A stretch of 64,000 nucleotides of DNA from positions 17,601 through 81,600 of the forward strand of contig MVZM01000007.1 of assembly GCA_002068415.1 (NCBI GenBank), written 5' to 3'. The translations under genes and the position numbers were made by a program. Shown piece after piece: positions 8,224-17,701 of the stretch (position 1 is the stretch's first letter; each line of letters begins with the position of its first letter). The DNA is from Tenericutes bacterium ADurb.BinA124. GTDB lineage: Bacteria; Bacillota_I; Bacilli_A; ML615J-28; CAG-698. A model generated the notes under the pieces. That model had not been told where the DNA came from. It made no database searches and saw only the letters and a program-made list of their open reading frames with translations.

Positions 8224-9965
8224 TTGCGGATATCCAGTTTTAATTCATTCAATTGTTGTTCCGTCACGGGGCTGGGAGCATCGCTCATTGGATCTAAGGC
8301 ATTAGCGCTTTTCGGGAAAGCAATTACATCTCGTAAAGAGGGTGAATTGGTTAAAATCATTGCTAAACGATCCAAGCCGAGGGCAATTCCCCCGTGAGGT
8401 GGGGTGCCAAATTTCAAAGCATCAACAAAGAACCCAAATTTAAATTTAATTTCTTCATCAGTTAAACCAATGGCTTTAAACATTTGGGCTTGTAAATCTT
8501 GATTATGAATCCGAATCGAGCCGCTTCCTAATTCATAGCCATTGAGAACAATGTCATAACATTTGGAATGACAAGTTTCAGGATTAGTGAGAATCTTATC
8601 TTGATCTTCATCTTTAGGCGAGGTAAAAGGGTGATGGGCCGCAATATAGCGGTTTTCATTTTCATCGTATTCAAATGAGGGCCAGTTATTAACCCAAATG
8701 AAATTATATTGATTATAATCAATTAAACCCATTTCCTTCGCAATTTGGTTACGTAAGAATCCAAGAGCTGAATTAGTTGTTTTAGTTTGATCCGAAACAA
8801 TTAAAACCAAATCATTATCTTGAATGTTAAGAAGTTTAATTAATTGAGTTTCCGCTTTTTCATCAAGATATTTGACGATGGAACCTGAAAATTGTTGATT
8901 TTCGTATTTTAACCACATCAATCCTTGAGCTCGGTATTTTTTAACTTCTTGCGTTAAACGATCAATTTCTTTGCGTGAATAGACCTGAGCCCCGTTTTTT
9001 ACATTAATGGCTTTGATTAAGCCTTGCTCTTTGAGAGTGTTTTGGAACACTTGAAAATCAAGATGGTTTACTGCTTTATGAATATCAACTAACTCCATAG
9101 CAAAACGGGTATCCGGTTTATCTGTTCCAAATCGGCTCATTGCCTCTTCAAAAGTAAGGCGTGGAAGCGGAAGCGGAAGATTGACATTTTTGATGTCTTT
9201 CATGACTTTTGCTAACATTCCGTCAATGAGCAAATAAATGTCTTCTTCGTCCACAAAACTCATTTCCATGTCAATTTGTGTGAATTCCATTTGGCGATCA
9301 GCCCGAAGATCTTCGTCACGGAAGCATTTTACGATTTGGTAATATTTTTCAAATCCGGCAATCATGAGTAATTGCTTGTATATTTGTGGTGATTGTGGAA
9401 GCGCATAGAACTTCCCAGGATGAACGCGGGAAGGGACTAAATAATCACGGGCTCCTTCTGGGGTCGACTTCCCAAAAACAGGCGTTTCCACATCAACAAA
9501 ACCAAGATTATCAAAATATTCACGGATTGTTTTGGTTAAGCGATGGCGAAGCATTAGATTTTTTTGCATAATCGGTCGTCTTAAGTCCAAGTAGCGATAT
9601 TTCATGCGTAAATCTTCCAAAGCATCAGTTTCATCAGCAATAATCATTGGTGGTTGTTCAGCTTCACTTAAAACTTTTAATTCACTAATTTCTACTTCAA
9701 TTTCTCCGGTTGGTAAATTAAAGTTTTTACTTTCACGCTCAACAACTTCTCCTTTCACAAGAATTACAAATTCATTGCGAACTTTTTCCAAATGAGCATA
9801 ATTAGGGTTATTAGGTTTGCAAACAATTTGGGTAATTCCTTCACGGTCTCGTAAGTCCACAAAGATTAAACCGCCTAAGTGGCGCTTTTTTTGGACCCAG
9901 CCCACCAAAGTAACTACTTCACCAACATTTTGCATTCTAAGTTGATTGTTATGATGCGTTCTCAT
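8220..9965 (-). CDS. aspS: Aspartyl-tRNA synthetase
   Basis: A 581-residue class IIb synthetase of the bacterial type. An N-terminal OB-fold anticodon-binding domain (about 1-105, [23 protein letters not shown]) precedes the catalytic core. Motif 2 is [20 protein letters not shown] at about 216-235. The bacteria-specific GAD insertion lies in the middle, and motif 3 is [10 protein letters not shown] near residue 536. It charges tRNA-Asp. No GatCAB genes are in the window, so whether it is discriminating or also charges tRNA-Asn is open. It overlaps hisS by ATGA. The pair is controlled by the T-box leader upstream of hisS. Confidence 0.97.
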   Translation of the reverse strand: MRTHHNNQLRMQNVGEVVTLVGWVQKKRHLGGLIFVDLRDREGITQIVCKPNNPNYAHLEKVRNEFVILVKGEVVERESKNFNLPTGEIEVEISELKVLSEAEQPPMIIADETDALEDLRMKYRYLDLRRPIMQKNLMLRHRLTKTIREYFDNLGFVDVETPVFGKSTPEGARDYLVPSRVHPGKFYALPQSPQIYKQLLMIAGFEKYYQIVKCFRDEDLRADRQMEFTQIDMEMSFVDEEDIYLLIDGMLAKVMKDIKNVNLPLPLPRLTFEEAMSRFGTDKPDTRFAMELVDIHKAVNHLDFQVFQNTLKEQGLIKAINVKNGAQVYSRKEIDRLTQEVKKYRAQGLMWLKYENQQFSGSIVKYLDEKAETQLIKLLNIQDNDLVLIVSDQTKTTNSALGFLRNQIAKEMGLIDYNQYNFIWVNNWPSFEYDENENRYIAAHHPFTSPKDEDQDKILTNPETCHSKCYDIVLNGYELGSGSIRIHNQDLQAQMFKAIGLTDEEIKFKFGFFVDALKFGTPPHGGIALGLDRLAMILTNSPSLRDVIAFPKSANALDPMSDAPSPVTEQQLNELKLDIRK

Positions 9966-11230
9966 TTTTGATTCTCCTTTAAATATTTAAAAATATCGCT
10001 TTGAGCAATGGAAACTTGTGTTTTTAAGATAGTGTTCTTAATAGTATAGGTATTATTTTGTAATTCTTCTTCGCCAATAATGATGATGAAACGAGCATTT
10101 TTCGTTTCTGCAAGCCTAAATTGGGGTTTCATGCTGGTGTTACGATAATCGATTTCAACGACATATCCCGCTAGTCTTAAATGAGTTGCTAATTCTAAAC
10201 TGACGGTTTTCGCAATCTGATCAAGACCAATAATTACAACATCGGCATTTTGGGAAAAATCAGGCATTAAATCCTGTTCATCCAAAATCGTCATTAATCT
10301 TTCAATCCCAAAAGCGTAACCGATGCCGGGTAAATCCGGTCCGCCAAAAGATTTGATTAAATCGGAGTATTTGCCACCACCACATAAAGTTAAATTATTC
10401 GTTTCATCCGTTGATTTAATCACAAACTCAAATACGGTATCGGTATAGTAGTCCAAGCCCCGAACAAGGGTTGGTGTGACTTCATAAGGAATCTGTAAAA
10501 CATCGAGGATTCCCAAAACTTGCGAGAAATAAGTTTTGGCTTCATCGGTTAAATAATCATTTATTTGTGGAGCCTGTCTTACCAATGGTTGATTTTGGTC
10601 GACTTTACAGTCTAAAATGCGCAAAGGATTGCGATCAAGACGGCTCTGGCAATCTTCACAAAAACTTTGAATTTGTGGACGGAAATATTCCTTTAAAGCT
10701 TTTGCATAATTTTGACGAGAAGCAAAATCACCAATAGTATTAATTTTTAAGACGATGTTACTAATACCTAATTTCTTAATGATTTGAAAAGCTGAATTGA
10801 TGACATCAGCATCAAGTAGGGGCGATGAATCACCAAAAGCTTCAATTCCAAACTGGCTAAATTGGCGGAAACGTCCGGCTTGGGGTCGTTCATAACGAAA
10901 CATCGGACCAAAATAATATAGTTTAGTTAGATTAGTATTAACATACATTTTATTTTCTAAAAAACTGCGAACAACAGCGGCGGTTCCTTCCGGTCGAAGA
11001 GTTACGAAACGATTGCCTTTATCCTTGAAAGTGTACATTTCTTTCTTGACAATATCGGTTTCATCTCCAACTCCACGCACAAACACTTCCGTATTTTCAA
11101 AAATGGGAGTGATAATTTCCCGATAACCAAATTTCTTGACAAGTGAAGTCATAACTTCTTCAAGATAGCGATATTTTAAAACTTGTTGATTAAAGAAATC
11201 TTGGGTTCCCTTAACTTTTTGATAATTCAT
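9962..11230 (-). CDS. hisS: Histidyl-tRNA synthetase
   Basis: A 422-residue class IIa synthetase. Motif 1 is around ITPIFE. Motif 2 is [18 protein letters not shown] at about 113-130. The histidine-specific [15 protein letters not shown] is at about 258-272. Motif 3 is [11 protein letters not shown] near residue 305. The C-terminal anticodon-binding domain covers about 330-420. It charges tRNA-His. The ribosome binding site CAGGAGG lies 7 nt upstream of the ATG. It is the first gene after a T-box leader, so readthrough depends on uncharged tRNA; leader features point to tRNA-Asp at least as strongly as tRNA-His (see findings). Confidence 0.97.
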   Translation of the reverse strand: MNYQKVKGTQDFFNQQVLKYRYLEEVMTSLVKKFGYREIITPIFENTEVFVRGVGDETDIVKKEMYTFKDKGNRFVTLRPEGTAAVVRSFLENKMYVNTNLTKLYYFGPMFRYERPQAGRFRQFSQFGIEAFGDSSPLLDADVINSAFQIIKKLGISNIVLKINTIGDFASRQNYAKALKEYFRPQIQSFCEDCQSRLDRNPLRILDCKVDQNQPLVRQAPQINDYLTDEAKTYFSQVLGILDVLQIPYEVTPTLVRGLDYYTDTVFEFVIKSTDETNNLTLCGGGKYSDLIKSFGGPDLPGIGYAFGIERLMTILDEQDLMPDFSQNADVVIIGLDQIAKTVSLELATHLRLAGYVVEIDYRNTSMKPQFRLAETKNARFIIIIGEEELQNNTYTIKNTILKTQVSIAQSDIFKYLKENQK

Positions 11231-11244
11231 TTTAACCTCCTGAA

Positions 11245-11464
11245 AAATAAAAATCCTTAAAAGAATACTTCTAAGGACGATTTACCGTGGTGCCACCTTA
11301 TTCATCAATTATTGATGCACTTAATTCTTTAACGCAAGAAATACGTCCACTAAGGAATCTCATAAGTGTCTTTCATTAACGGAATATCAAGTGCTCACAC
11401 TAACCACTTTCGCTGAAGATATTTAAACATCAATTACTTTTCTTACTCACCGAATTATGAATTT
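11245..11464 (-). promoter_or_regulatory. T-box riboswitch leader of hisS-aspS
   Basis: The antiterminator T-box core AAGGTGGCACCACGG lies at about 11300-11285 on minus. It is followed by a terminator hairpin (stems 11277-11272 and 11259-11254) and a T-rich run to 11245. Stem I can be folded: AGTA on the 5' side and GAA on the 3' side form the loop-E motif of the specifier loop, closed by ATTGATG/CGTTAAT. An apical stem AAGTG/CACTT holds a GTGTGAG-type loop. Immediately after GAA plus one base comes GAC (11370-11368), overlapping CAC (11368-11366). The bulge tetranucleotide is UGGC. Uncharged tRNA would stabilise the antiterminator and allow hisS-aspS expression. Confidence 0.92.
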
Positions 11465-11469
11465 AAGTT

Positions 11470-11498
11470 ATTATAATTGAAAATTGACAGAATGTCAA
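11470..11498 (-). promoter_or_regulatory. Consensus promoter of the hisS-aspS operon
   Basis: TTGACA (11498-11493), exactly 17 nt, TATAAT (11475-11470): a perfect vegetative promoter placed just before the T-box. The -35 box is half of an inverted repeat, TTGACA-TTC-TGTCAA (11484-11498). Confidence 0.85.
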
Positions 11499-11638
11499 TA
11501 CACTGATACACTGGCCTTTGGTGGAGCCTTCCCAAATCGCGCAAAAGATAATTCTTCGACATAAAAAAGATAATCGTCTCAAAAATCGTCGCCAACATGC
11601 TTAATTATACTCAAAAAAGCAGATTGAGGTTGTTTAAA
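11499..11638. other. Gap between the hisS promoter and cvfB, no recognised gene
   Basis: These 140 bases lie between the cvfB stop and the hisS promoter. No open frame has a ribosome binding site. On plus there is a short GC-richer stem (GGC/GCC at about 11513-11528). On minus there is an isolated -10-like TATAAT near 11602 without a good -35. No clear terminator for cvfB is visible, so cvfB transcripts may run into the T-box region. Confidence 0.4.
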
Positions 11639-12487
11639 TTACAATAAAATGATTTTATCGTCATGAATTTCAATTAATCGATCTTTATACAAATTACCGA
11701 GAGCGGCTTTGAAGGCTTTCTTACTCATGTTAAAAACCTTTTTGATGGCCTCAGCATCACTCTTTTCAGTGATTGCCATGACCCCATGATGTTTTTTTAG
11801 ATAAGCCAAAAGGACATCACGATCAGTTTTAATCATAATTTCTTTTTGGTCAATCAAAGTACCAGTATAGTCAGTTTCATTTTTACTTAAGACTTTTACC
11901 ATTACTTCTTCACCTAAGCGATATTTTTTTCGAAGATTAGTATGGTAAACAAAAACAATGTTCCAGTTCTCGGTGACTAAATTAACTCCATCCGGAGTTA
12001 TCCGATAGACGAAAGCTTTAACTTTTTCGTTAAGTGGCAATTCCTTTGCTTGCTTTTGTTTTAAAATTTCCTCTTTGCTTGCCATTTTTAAAATAAGTTT
12101 TTCGGATTTCACTCTTAATTTACCAATGATATAGTCACCACATTGGGGCCATTCCACGTGATTAATTGGCAAGTCGTCTTTGGAAAGTAAGATATCCTTA
12201 CTCGTCCCGATGTTTAAGAAAACGCCAAGTTGTTGTTTGACATCTTGAACGCGAGCAAAACCGATTTTATGAACTGTTGCAGTCGGTTTAAAGAGCGTTA
12301 ACGCTAAGCGACCTTTTTTATCAGCATATAAAAAAGCCTCAATCTCATCATCAAGAGCCAATTTTTGGAAATTCGTCTCATTTCGATGGAGAAAATATTC
12401 ATCGTTACCGTTGAGCGTTAATACATATCCTAGTTTTGTTTCTCGTAAAACTCGATATTTTTGAATGGTCCCTAAATAATTATTCAT
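11639..12487 (-). CDS. cvfB: CvfB-like S1-domain RNA-binding protein
   Basis: A 282-residue protein with the CvfB/YitL layout: consecutive S1-like OB domains over about 1-210, including VQDVKQQLGVFLNIG and KDILLSKDDLP, and a C-terminal winged-helix domain (about 215-282; MSKKAFKAALGNLYKDRLI). CvfB in Staphylococcus is an RNA-binding regulator of virulence gene expression; the family is broadly conserved in Bacilli. I chose ATG 12487 because AGAAGGA lies 6 nt upstream inside the dinB end. The longer frame reaches into dinB coding sequence and adds no family sequence. It overlaps dinB by 8 nt, so the two are co-translated. Confidence 0.85.
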   Translation of the reverse strand: MNNYLGTIQKYRVLRETKLGYVLTLNGNDEYFLHRNETNFQKLALDDEIEAFLYADKKGRLALTLFKPTATVHKIGFARVQDVKQQLGVFLNIGTSKDILLSKDDLPINHVEWPQCGDYIIGKLRVKSEKLILKMASKEEILKQKQAKELPLNEKVKAFVYRITPDGVNLVTENWNIVFVYHTNLRKKYRLGEEVMVKVLSKNETDYTGTLIDQKEIMIKTDRDVLLAYLKKHHGVMAITEKSDAEAIKKVFNMSKKAFKAALGNLYKDRLIEIHDDKIILL

Positions 12488-13688
12488 TTTTATCCTTCTT
12501 CCCTCGCTCGTAATATCCAAATTTAATAGTATCTTTCCCAAAGGTGTTTTGAACACCAAGGATAATTTTTTGAATTTCGTTTTCTTTCTCGATTTTTGTT
12601 AAGTCATCAAAAAGAGAAACTTGTTTTTCTTTGCCTTCGTCTTGAGAAAAACGATTGGCAAAGACGCCAACTAAACGAATTAAATCACCAGTAACGAATA
12701 AATCATCAAATAAATCTTCAACAATACTATAGATATCAACTTCATTTTGGACAGGTTTATTTAAACTTTTACTACGGTTAATTTGATGAAAATCAGCATA
12801 TTTAATTTGAATGCCCACCGTTAATGCTCGGTATTGTCTTTTTTGTAAACGATAAGAAACGGCATTAGCTAATACTTTAAGGGTTTTTTTAATAATCACC
12901 GGGTCATACAAATCATGATCAAAGGTATGAGCATGGCTGATTGATTGGACCGAATCATCATTGGAATAATCAACGAATGTATCATCAATGCCCCAAGCTT
13001 TTTCCCGTAAACTTAAAGTATTAACTTCACCAATAGTTCGTTTCAATAATTCAACATCGGTAAAATTCGCTAAATCCCCAATCGTATTTATTCCAAGCAT
13101 TTTTAATTTAGGGGCAGTTTTTTTCCCAACACCGAGCATATCTTCAATTGGTAACACCCATAAAAGTTGATCGATTTCGCGTTTTCTTAGCACGGTAATT
13201 CCTAGGGGTTTTTTCATATCGGAGGCCATTTTAGCAAGAAATTTATTTGGACCAATCCCGATACTAACAGGAAGTTTGAATTTTTCAAGTAAATCCTTTT
13301 GAATTTGCTCAGCCAGGATTAGCGGGTGAATGGTTGAAGCTTTATCCGTAACATCTAAATAAGCTTCATCAATCGAAGCTCTTTCCACAAACTTCGTTAT
13401 TGAAAGTAAATATTCATAGAACAATTGTGAGTATTGTTCATATAATTTCATATCCGGATCAATAACAACTAATTCTTGACATAATAACAAAGCGTCACGA
13501 ACCAACATCGTCGTTTTAATGCCAAACTTCCTCGCTTCATAATTAGGTGAAAGAATTATACCTTTACGTAAAGGATGGTCATGAGCCACGGCAATGGGCT
13601 TACCTATTAACTCGGGGTCTTCCGCCATTTCACAAGAAGCAAAGAAACTATTTAAATCGATATGGAAAATAATTTTGGGGCTTTTCAT
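12480..13688 (-). CDS. dinB: DNA polymerase IV (Y-family)
   Basis: A 402-residue error-prone translesion polymerase. Catalytic acidic residues are in HIDLNSFFASCE (about 9-20) and in ASIDEAYLD (about 101-109). The helix-hairpin-helix VGKKTAPKLKMLGINTIGDLA lies near 180, and the little-finger domain near 235-345. The C-terminal residues VSLFDD (about 367-372) resemble a QxxLF-type beta-clamp-binding motif, here QVSLFDD. The start ATG 13688 is preceded by AAAGGAAA. It is divergent from the small plus-strand gene at 13768. No LexA box could be identified with confidence. Confidence 0.95.
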   Translation of the reverse strand: MKSPKIIFHIDLNSFFASCEMAEDPELIGKPIAVAHDHPLRKGIILSPNYEARKFGIKTTMLVRDALLLCQELVVIDPDMKLYEQYSQLFYEYLLSITKFVERASIDEAYLDVTDKASTIHPLILAEQIQKDLLEKFKLPVSIGIGPNKFLAKMASDMKKPLGITVLRKREIDQLLWVLPIEDMLGVGKKTAPKLKMLGINTIGDLANFTDVELLKRTIGEVNTLSLREKAWGIDDTFVDYSNDDSVQSISHAHTFDHDLYDPVIIKKTLKVLANAVSYRLQKRQYRALTVGIQIKYADFHQINRSKSLNKPVQNEVDIYSIVEDLFDDLFVTGDLIRLVGVFANRFSQDEGKEKQVSLFDDLTKIEKENEIQKIILGVQNTFGKDTIKFGYYERGKKDKNE

Positions 13689-13767
13689 GTTTTTTTATTT
13701 CCTTTTTGGGGATTGTGTGATACAATAAACATGTTATTATTATATCATAAATGTCGAGGTGAGAAAA

Positions 13768-13983
13768 GTGAAAAAAGTGAAGAAGACGGAAAAAGCTCCA
13801 AAAAAAACCCCGTTTATTAAAACCAAAGTTAGACCGAATAATTCTGTGGAAGTAGAAATTCAGAAAAATCCCGCACAAACTTTACTCGGAAAAATCTTAA
13901 TTTATGTTTTGGTAATTGGTATGACCTTATTAGGCGCCGTAGCTCTAATCTATCTAATGATTCAAGTAGGCAAAACAATTTAA
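13768..13983 (+). CDS. Small basic single-pass membrane protein
   Basis: This 71-residue protein starts at GTG 13768. GAGGTG lies 6-7 nt upstream; an earlier in-frame GTG at 13759 is inside that ribosome binding site. The N-terminal 40 residues are very Lys-rich (KKVKKTEKAPKKTP). One transmembrane helix (about 47-69, IYVLVIGMTLLGAVALIYLMI) ends the protein. The charge pattern predicts a cytoplasmic N-terminus. I do not recognise a specific family, though small proteins of this shape are common in Firmicutes. The next gene begins 27 nt downstream, so the two probably form an operon. Confidence 0.65.
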   Translation: MKKVKKTEKAPKKTPFIKTKVRPNNSVEVEIQKNPAQTLLGKILIYVLVIGMTLLGAVALIYLMIQVGKTI

Positions 13984-14010
13984 TAATTACCAAAGATTGG
14001 AGGAATTATC

Positions 14011-14187
14011 ATGGAACCAAAAGAACAAGTATATCAAGCCATGCAACAAGCTAAACAAGCTGTTAGTGTCGGTGAAATAGCAAAAGCGACTGGACTAGAT
14101 CGTAAAGTAGTTGATAAGGCTTTTAACGATTTAAAAAAGGACGGCAAAATTGTTTCCCCAATCCGTTGTAAATGGCAAGCCAAATGA
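14011..14187 (+). CDS. Small winged-helix DNA-binding protein
   Basis: This 58-residue protein starts with a strong site, TTGGAGGA, 6 nt before ATG 14011. It is a minimal winged-helix domain: VSVGEIAKATGLDRKVVDKAFNDLKKDGKI forms the helix-turn-helix (about 18-48), and KIVSPIRCKWQ the wing. Similar stand-alone proteins of about 60 residues occur in Clostridia and archaea and are annotated only as MarR-like or winged-helix proteins. The function is unknown; it may regulate neighbouring genes or bind DNA non-specifically. It lies directly after the small membrane protein and before a terminator shared with recN. Confidence 0.8.
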   Translation: MEPKEQVYQAMQQAKQAVSVGEIAKATGLDRKVVDKAFNDLKKDGKIVSPIRCKWQAK

Positions 14188-14195
14188 GCAAACAA

Positions 14196-14226
14196 AACGA
14201 ATCAAGTTATCTTGATCCGTTTTTTA
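14196..14226. terminator. Terminator after the winged-helix gene, convergent with recN
   Basis: AACGAATCAAG (14196-14206) pairs with CTTGATCCGTT (14211-14221) around a TTAT loop, with one mismatch, and is followed by T-rich sequence on plus. The recN stop lies within the hairpin. Confidence 0.8.
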
Positions 14227-15874
14227 TTTGGTGCGAACATAATAGTTCTTTCGCAAGATTAAGACTGGCCGTTGTTGCTATACCATTAGAAATCATTTTT
14301 GCAATCTCTAGCGTTCGGTCTTCATTATCAAGTTGCGAAATTTTGGTTAGGGTTCGACCGTCCTCCAAATGTTTCGTGATATGCAAATGTTGATCAGCAA
14401 TGGCCGCTACTTGCGGAAGATGAGTGACACAAAGAACCTGTGCATTTTTTGCAATGGTTTTAATTTTATTAGCAATACTAAAAGCAATCGCCCCCGAAAC
14501 ACCATGATCAATCTCATCAAAAATAATAGTTTGTAAAGCTAATTTGTCACAAACGATAGTTTTTAAAGCTAACATGAAACGGGACAACTCACCACCGGAA
14601 GCAACTTTAGAAAGGGGTTTAAGTGGTTCACCAGGATTAAATGAAACGAGAAAATCAACATTGTCAATTCCGTCTTGATTAAAGACAAGGGTTTTCGGAT
14701 TGGAAAAAATAATTTCAAAAGAGGTATTACGGAGTTGCAAATCATTCAAATTAGTAATTATTTGCGCAACTAATGTTTTTGCCAATCCTTGGCGAAGGAC
14801 GCTAATGATGTTAGCTTGCTTTAAAGTTTCCTGATAAGCCTCATCCATCTTTGTTTTAGCTTCAAGCAACAAATCATCAAAGTTTTCAATTAAATTGATT
14901 TCTTCACTGATTTGTTTTTGAAAAAGTAATAAATCAGTTAAATTCTTCTTGTATTTCCGTTTCAATTCGGAATATAAACCCAAACGCTCATTAATGCGGT
15001 CTAATTCCGCTGGATCAAAATCAAGCGATTTAGATAATTTATTGATTTCACCGATTTGATCGCTTAAATTATAATAAATTTCTTCCATCTTTTTTTGGAT
15101 GATATCATAACGCTCATCAAATTGGCTGACCTTTTTAAGCAAAGAAAGAGCTTCGTATAAATGGTCAAGGAGTTGTTGTTCAGAAAAAATTTCTTTTACA
15201 TCATTAATGTTTGTGCTAATTTGTTCAAAATTACTTAAATAATTAGCTTGTTGTTGTAATTGTCCTTCTTCTTCTAGTGATAATTGTGCTTGCTCAAGTT
15301 CTTTAATTTGATATTTTAAAAACTCAAGACGCTGGGAATCATCAATACTGCGCTTTAATAATTTCTGATAGTCATTTTGGAATTCACGATACTTTTTTAG
15401 GTTTTCTTGATAACTGGGAATAAGTCCTAAAACTTCCGAATTATCAATAAATTTTAAGTAATTCTTGGGGTTGAATAAACCTTGAGTATCATATTGGGTA
15501 TGAATATCGCCAATTAGAGCTGCTAAATCATTTAATTGATTTAATGTAACCGTTTGGTTATTAACTTTACACAAACTTTTCCCGTTGGCATAGATTTCTC
15601 TTTTAATGATGAGAACATCATCATCAGGATTAAGCTCGATGATTTCAGTCATTTCCGGTTTTAATTTTGTGAATACACCTTCAATCGTGGCTTTAGTTTC
15701 GTTGAATCTAATTAAATCAGTAGAGGCACGTTTTCCAAACAATAAGCCAATAGCGTCGATAATCAAAGATTTTCCCGCCCCAGTTTCTCCGGTCAAACAT
15801 GTCATGCCATCTTGGAATTCAATTTGCATGTTATCAATAATCGCAAAGTTTTTTACATTTAATGAAATTAACAT
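14207..15874 (-). CDS. recN: DNA repair protein RecN
   Basis: A 555-residue SMC-like ATPase that acts at DNA double-strand breaks. Walker A GETGAGKSLIIDA is at about 29-41, and the Q-loop region QYDTQGLF near 118. Long coiled-coil arms (about 150-360) flank a short hinge. The ABC signature KVASGGELSRFMLALK is near 450 and Walker B TIIFDEIDHGVSG near 480. Length is normal. It follows dxs with only 3 nt between the dxs stop and the recN start, the last gene of the nusB-xseA-xseB-ispA-dxs-recN run. In B. subtilis ahrC (argR) usually sits between dxs and recN; it is absent here. Confidence 0.97.
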   Translation of the reverse strand: MLISLNVKNFAIIDNMQIEFQDGMTCLTGETGAGKSLIIDAIGLLFGKRASTDLIRFNETKATIEGVFTKLKPEMTEIIELNPDDDVLIIKREIYANGKSLCKVNNQTVTLNQLNDLAALIGDIHTQYDTQGLFNPKNYLKFIDNSEVLGLIPSYQENLKKYREFQNDYQKLLKRSIDDSQRLEFLKYQIKELEQAQLSLEEEGQLQQQANYLSNFEQISTNINDVKEIFSEQQLLDHLYEALSLLKKVSQFDERYDIIQKKMEEIYYNLSDQIGEINKLSKSLDFDPAELDRINERLGLYSELKRKYKKNLTDLLLFQKQISEEINLIENFDDLLLEAKTKMDEAYQETLKQANIISVLRQGLAKTLVAQIITNLNDLQLRNTSFEIIFSNPKTLVFNQDGIDNVDFLVSFNPGEPLKPLSKVASGGELSRFMLALKTIVCDKLALQTIIFDEIDHGVSGAIAFSIANKIKTIAKNAQVLCVTHLPQVAAIADQHLHITKHLEDGRTLTKISQLDNEDRTLEIAKMISNGIATTASLNLAKELLCSHQIKNGSR

Positions 15875-15877
15875 AAT

Positions 15878-17701
15878 TTATCCTCTTAAATGTGTTTTTA
15901 AAATATCCCGAATGTCTAATCCTAAATCTTTTTTTAATGATTTAACCGATCCGGCACTAACAAATTGATTAGGAATGGCAATCGCCTGAATTTTTAGCTC
16001 TAAAGCATGTAAAGTATTCGCTTCAATTATTAATGACGCTAAAGAGCCGTTTAAAACGACTTCTTCATAAATGATTACTCTTGTCTGTGATAATGCTTTT
16101 AACGTTTCTAAATCTAAAGGTTTAATAAATCGAGCATTGATAATCCCGACCTTTAGTTGTTCCTCTTCAATAATGCTGGCAAACTTATTGATAACCGGAC
16201 CATAAGAAATAATATTAATATCCGCAATCGGTTTAACAATTTCCCATTGGCCATAAACAACGGGAGAAGGAACTTCCAAACTTTGCTTGATATCCCCTCG
16301 GGGATAACGAATAACGAAAGGACCTTTAAAGTGATTAATGGCGATATCAATTAATTGGGCGGTTTCTGCTAGTGATCTTCCCATGCTAATGGTGAAATTG
16401 GGGAGGTGGGATAGAAAGGCAATGTCAAAAGTTCCTTGGTGAGTATCACCATCAGCGCCCACAATTCCCGCTCGATCAACTAAAAACACTACATGGGCAT
16501 TGGTTCTCGCAATATCGTGATTAAGGGCATCGTAAGCGCGTTGTAAAAAGGTTGAATAAATGGCAATCACGGGAATATGATTCGTCCTAGCCATGGCGGC
16601 TCCCATGACCACACTTAATTCTTCCGCAATCCCCACATCAATAATTTGTTTGGGGAGTCGTGCCGCAAAATTGTCCAAACCGGAACCTAAAATCATCGCC
16701 GGACAAATGACGGTAATTTGCGGATTAGCTTGGGCTTGTTTTAAGATAATGTCTCCGACACCTTGACTCCAAGATATTTTATCCGCTTTGGTTTGCTGGA
16801 TTTGCTTTCCCGTAGCAACATCAAAGGGACCAATCCCGTGCCAAGCACCAATTTGGTCATTTTCTGCAAACCGATATCCCATTCCTTTAATTGTTTTCAC
16901 ATGAATAATAATTGATTGATTGCTCTTTTTTGCATATTCAAAATAACGGATTAAAGTTCGAAGATTATGACCATTAATCGGCCCAAAATAGCGGAAACCG
17001 AGGGAATTCATAAAATTGTTTTTATAGACAAAATTTTTAATTCCTTCTTTCAAATCATAAAACAGGCGATGAACAAATTTGGGGGTAATCTTCTTAAAGA
17101 ATTGATAGGATTTTTTTATTCTAATTCGGTTAAAAATCTTTGATAAAGACCCAACATTTTTAGAAATCGACATTTCGTTATCATTAAGGACAATTATCGC
17201 TTTTTGACCTTTTTTTGAACCTAAATAGTTTAACCCCGATAAAGCCAAACCGTTTTGAATAGCTCCATCGCCAATGATAGCAATAACTTCCCCAATATCT
17301 TCGCCTTTCGCTTTCGCTTCCAAAAATCCTGCCGCCGCTGAAATGGATGTGGCCGCATGGCCTGCTTCCCAAACATCGTGAGGACTCTCCGAATATTTCA
17401 AAAAACCGCTTAAACCGTCTTTTTGCCGGAGAGTAGCAAATTGCGCGCTTCGTCCCGTTAATATTTTATGGGTGTAAGTTTGATGTCCGACATCGAAGAT
17501 TAATTTATCATGAGGGCTGTTAAAAACATAGTGCAAAGCAATGCTTAGTTCGACAACCCCTAAATTAGCTGACAAATGTCCACCGGTTTTGCTGACATTC
17601 TCAATAATAAATTGGCGAACTTGCCCCGCTAATTGTTCTAATTCTTTAATATTCATCTTTTTAATGTCCGATGGGCAAGTTATCTGTTCAATGTTAATCA
17701 T
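15878..17701 (-). CDS. dxs: 1-deoxy-D-xylulose-5-phosphate synthase
   Basis: A 607-residue thiamine-diphosphate enzyme catalysing the first step of the MEP isoprenoid pathway (pyruvate plus glyceraldehyde-3-phosphate). The TPP/Mg motif GDGAIQNGLALSGLNYLG is near residue 145. HLSANLGVVELS at about 42 and DRAGIVGADGDTHQG at about 405 are diagnostic segments. The C-terminal transketolase domain follows. It overlaps ispA by ATGA. Together with ispG at 32483 it shows that this organism makes isoprenoids by the MEP route. Confidence 0.97.
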   Translation of the reverse strand: MINIEQITCPSDIKKMNIKELEQLAGQVRQFIIENVSKTGGHLSANLGVVELSIALHYVFNSPHDKLIFDVGHQTYTHKILTGRSAQFATLRQKDGLSGFLKYSESPHDVWEAGHAATSISAAAGFLEAKAKGEDIGEVIAIIGDGAIQNGLALSGLNYLGSKKGQKAIIVLNDNEMSISKNVGSLSKIFNRIRIKKSYQFFKKITPKFVHRLFYDLKEGIKNFVYKNNFMNSLGFRYFGPINGHNLRTLIRYFEYAKKSNQSIIIHVKTIKGMGYRFAENDQIGAWHGIGPFDVATGKQIQQTKADKISWSQGVGDIILKQAQANPQITVICPAMILGSGLDNFAARLPKQIIDVGIAEELSVVMGAAMARTNHIPVIAIYSTFLQRAYDALNHDIARTNAHVVFLVDRAGIVGADGDTHQGTFDIAFLSHLPNFTISMGRSLAETAQLIDIAINHFKGPFVIRYPRGDIKQSLEVPSPVVYGQWEIVKPIADINIISYGPVINKFASIIEEEQLKVGIINARFIKPLDLETLKALSQTRVIIYEEVVLNGSLASLIIEANTLHALELKIQAIAIPNQFVSAGSVKSLKKDLGLDIRDILKTHLRG

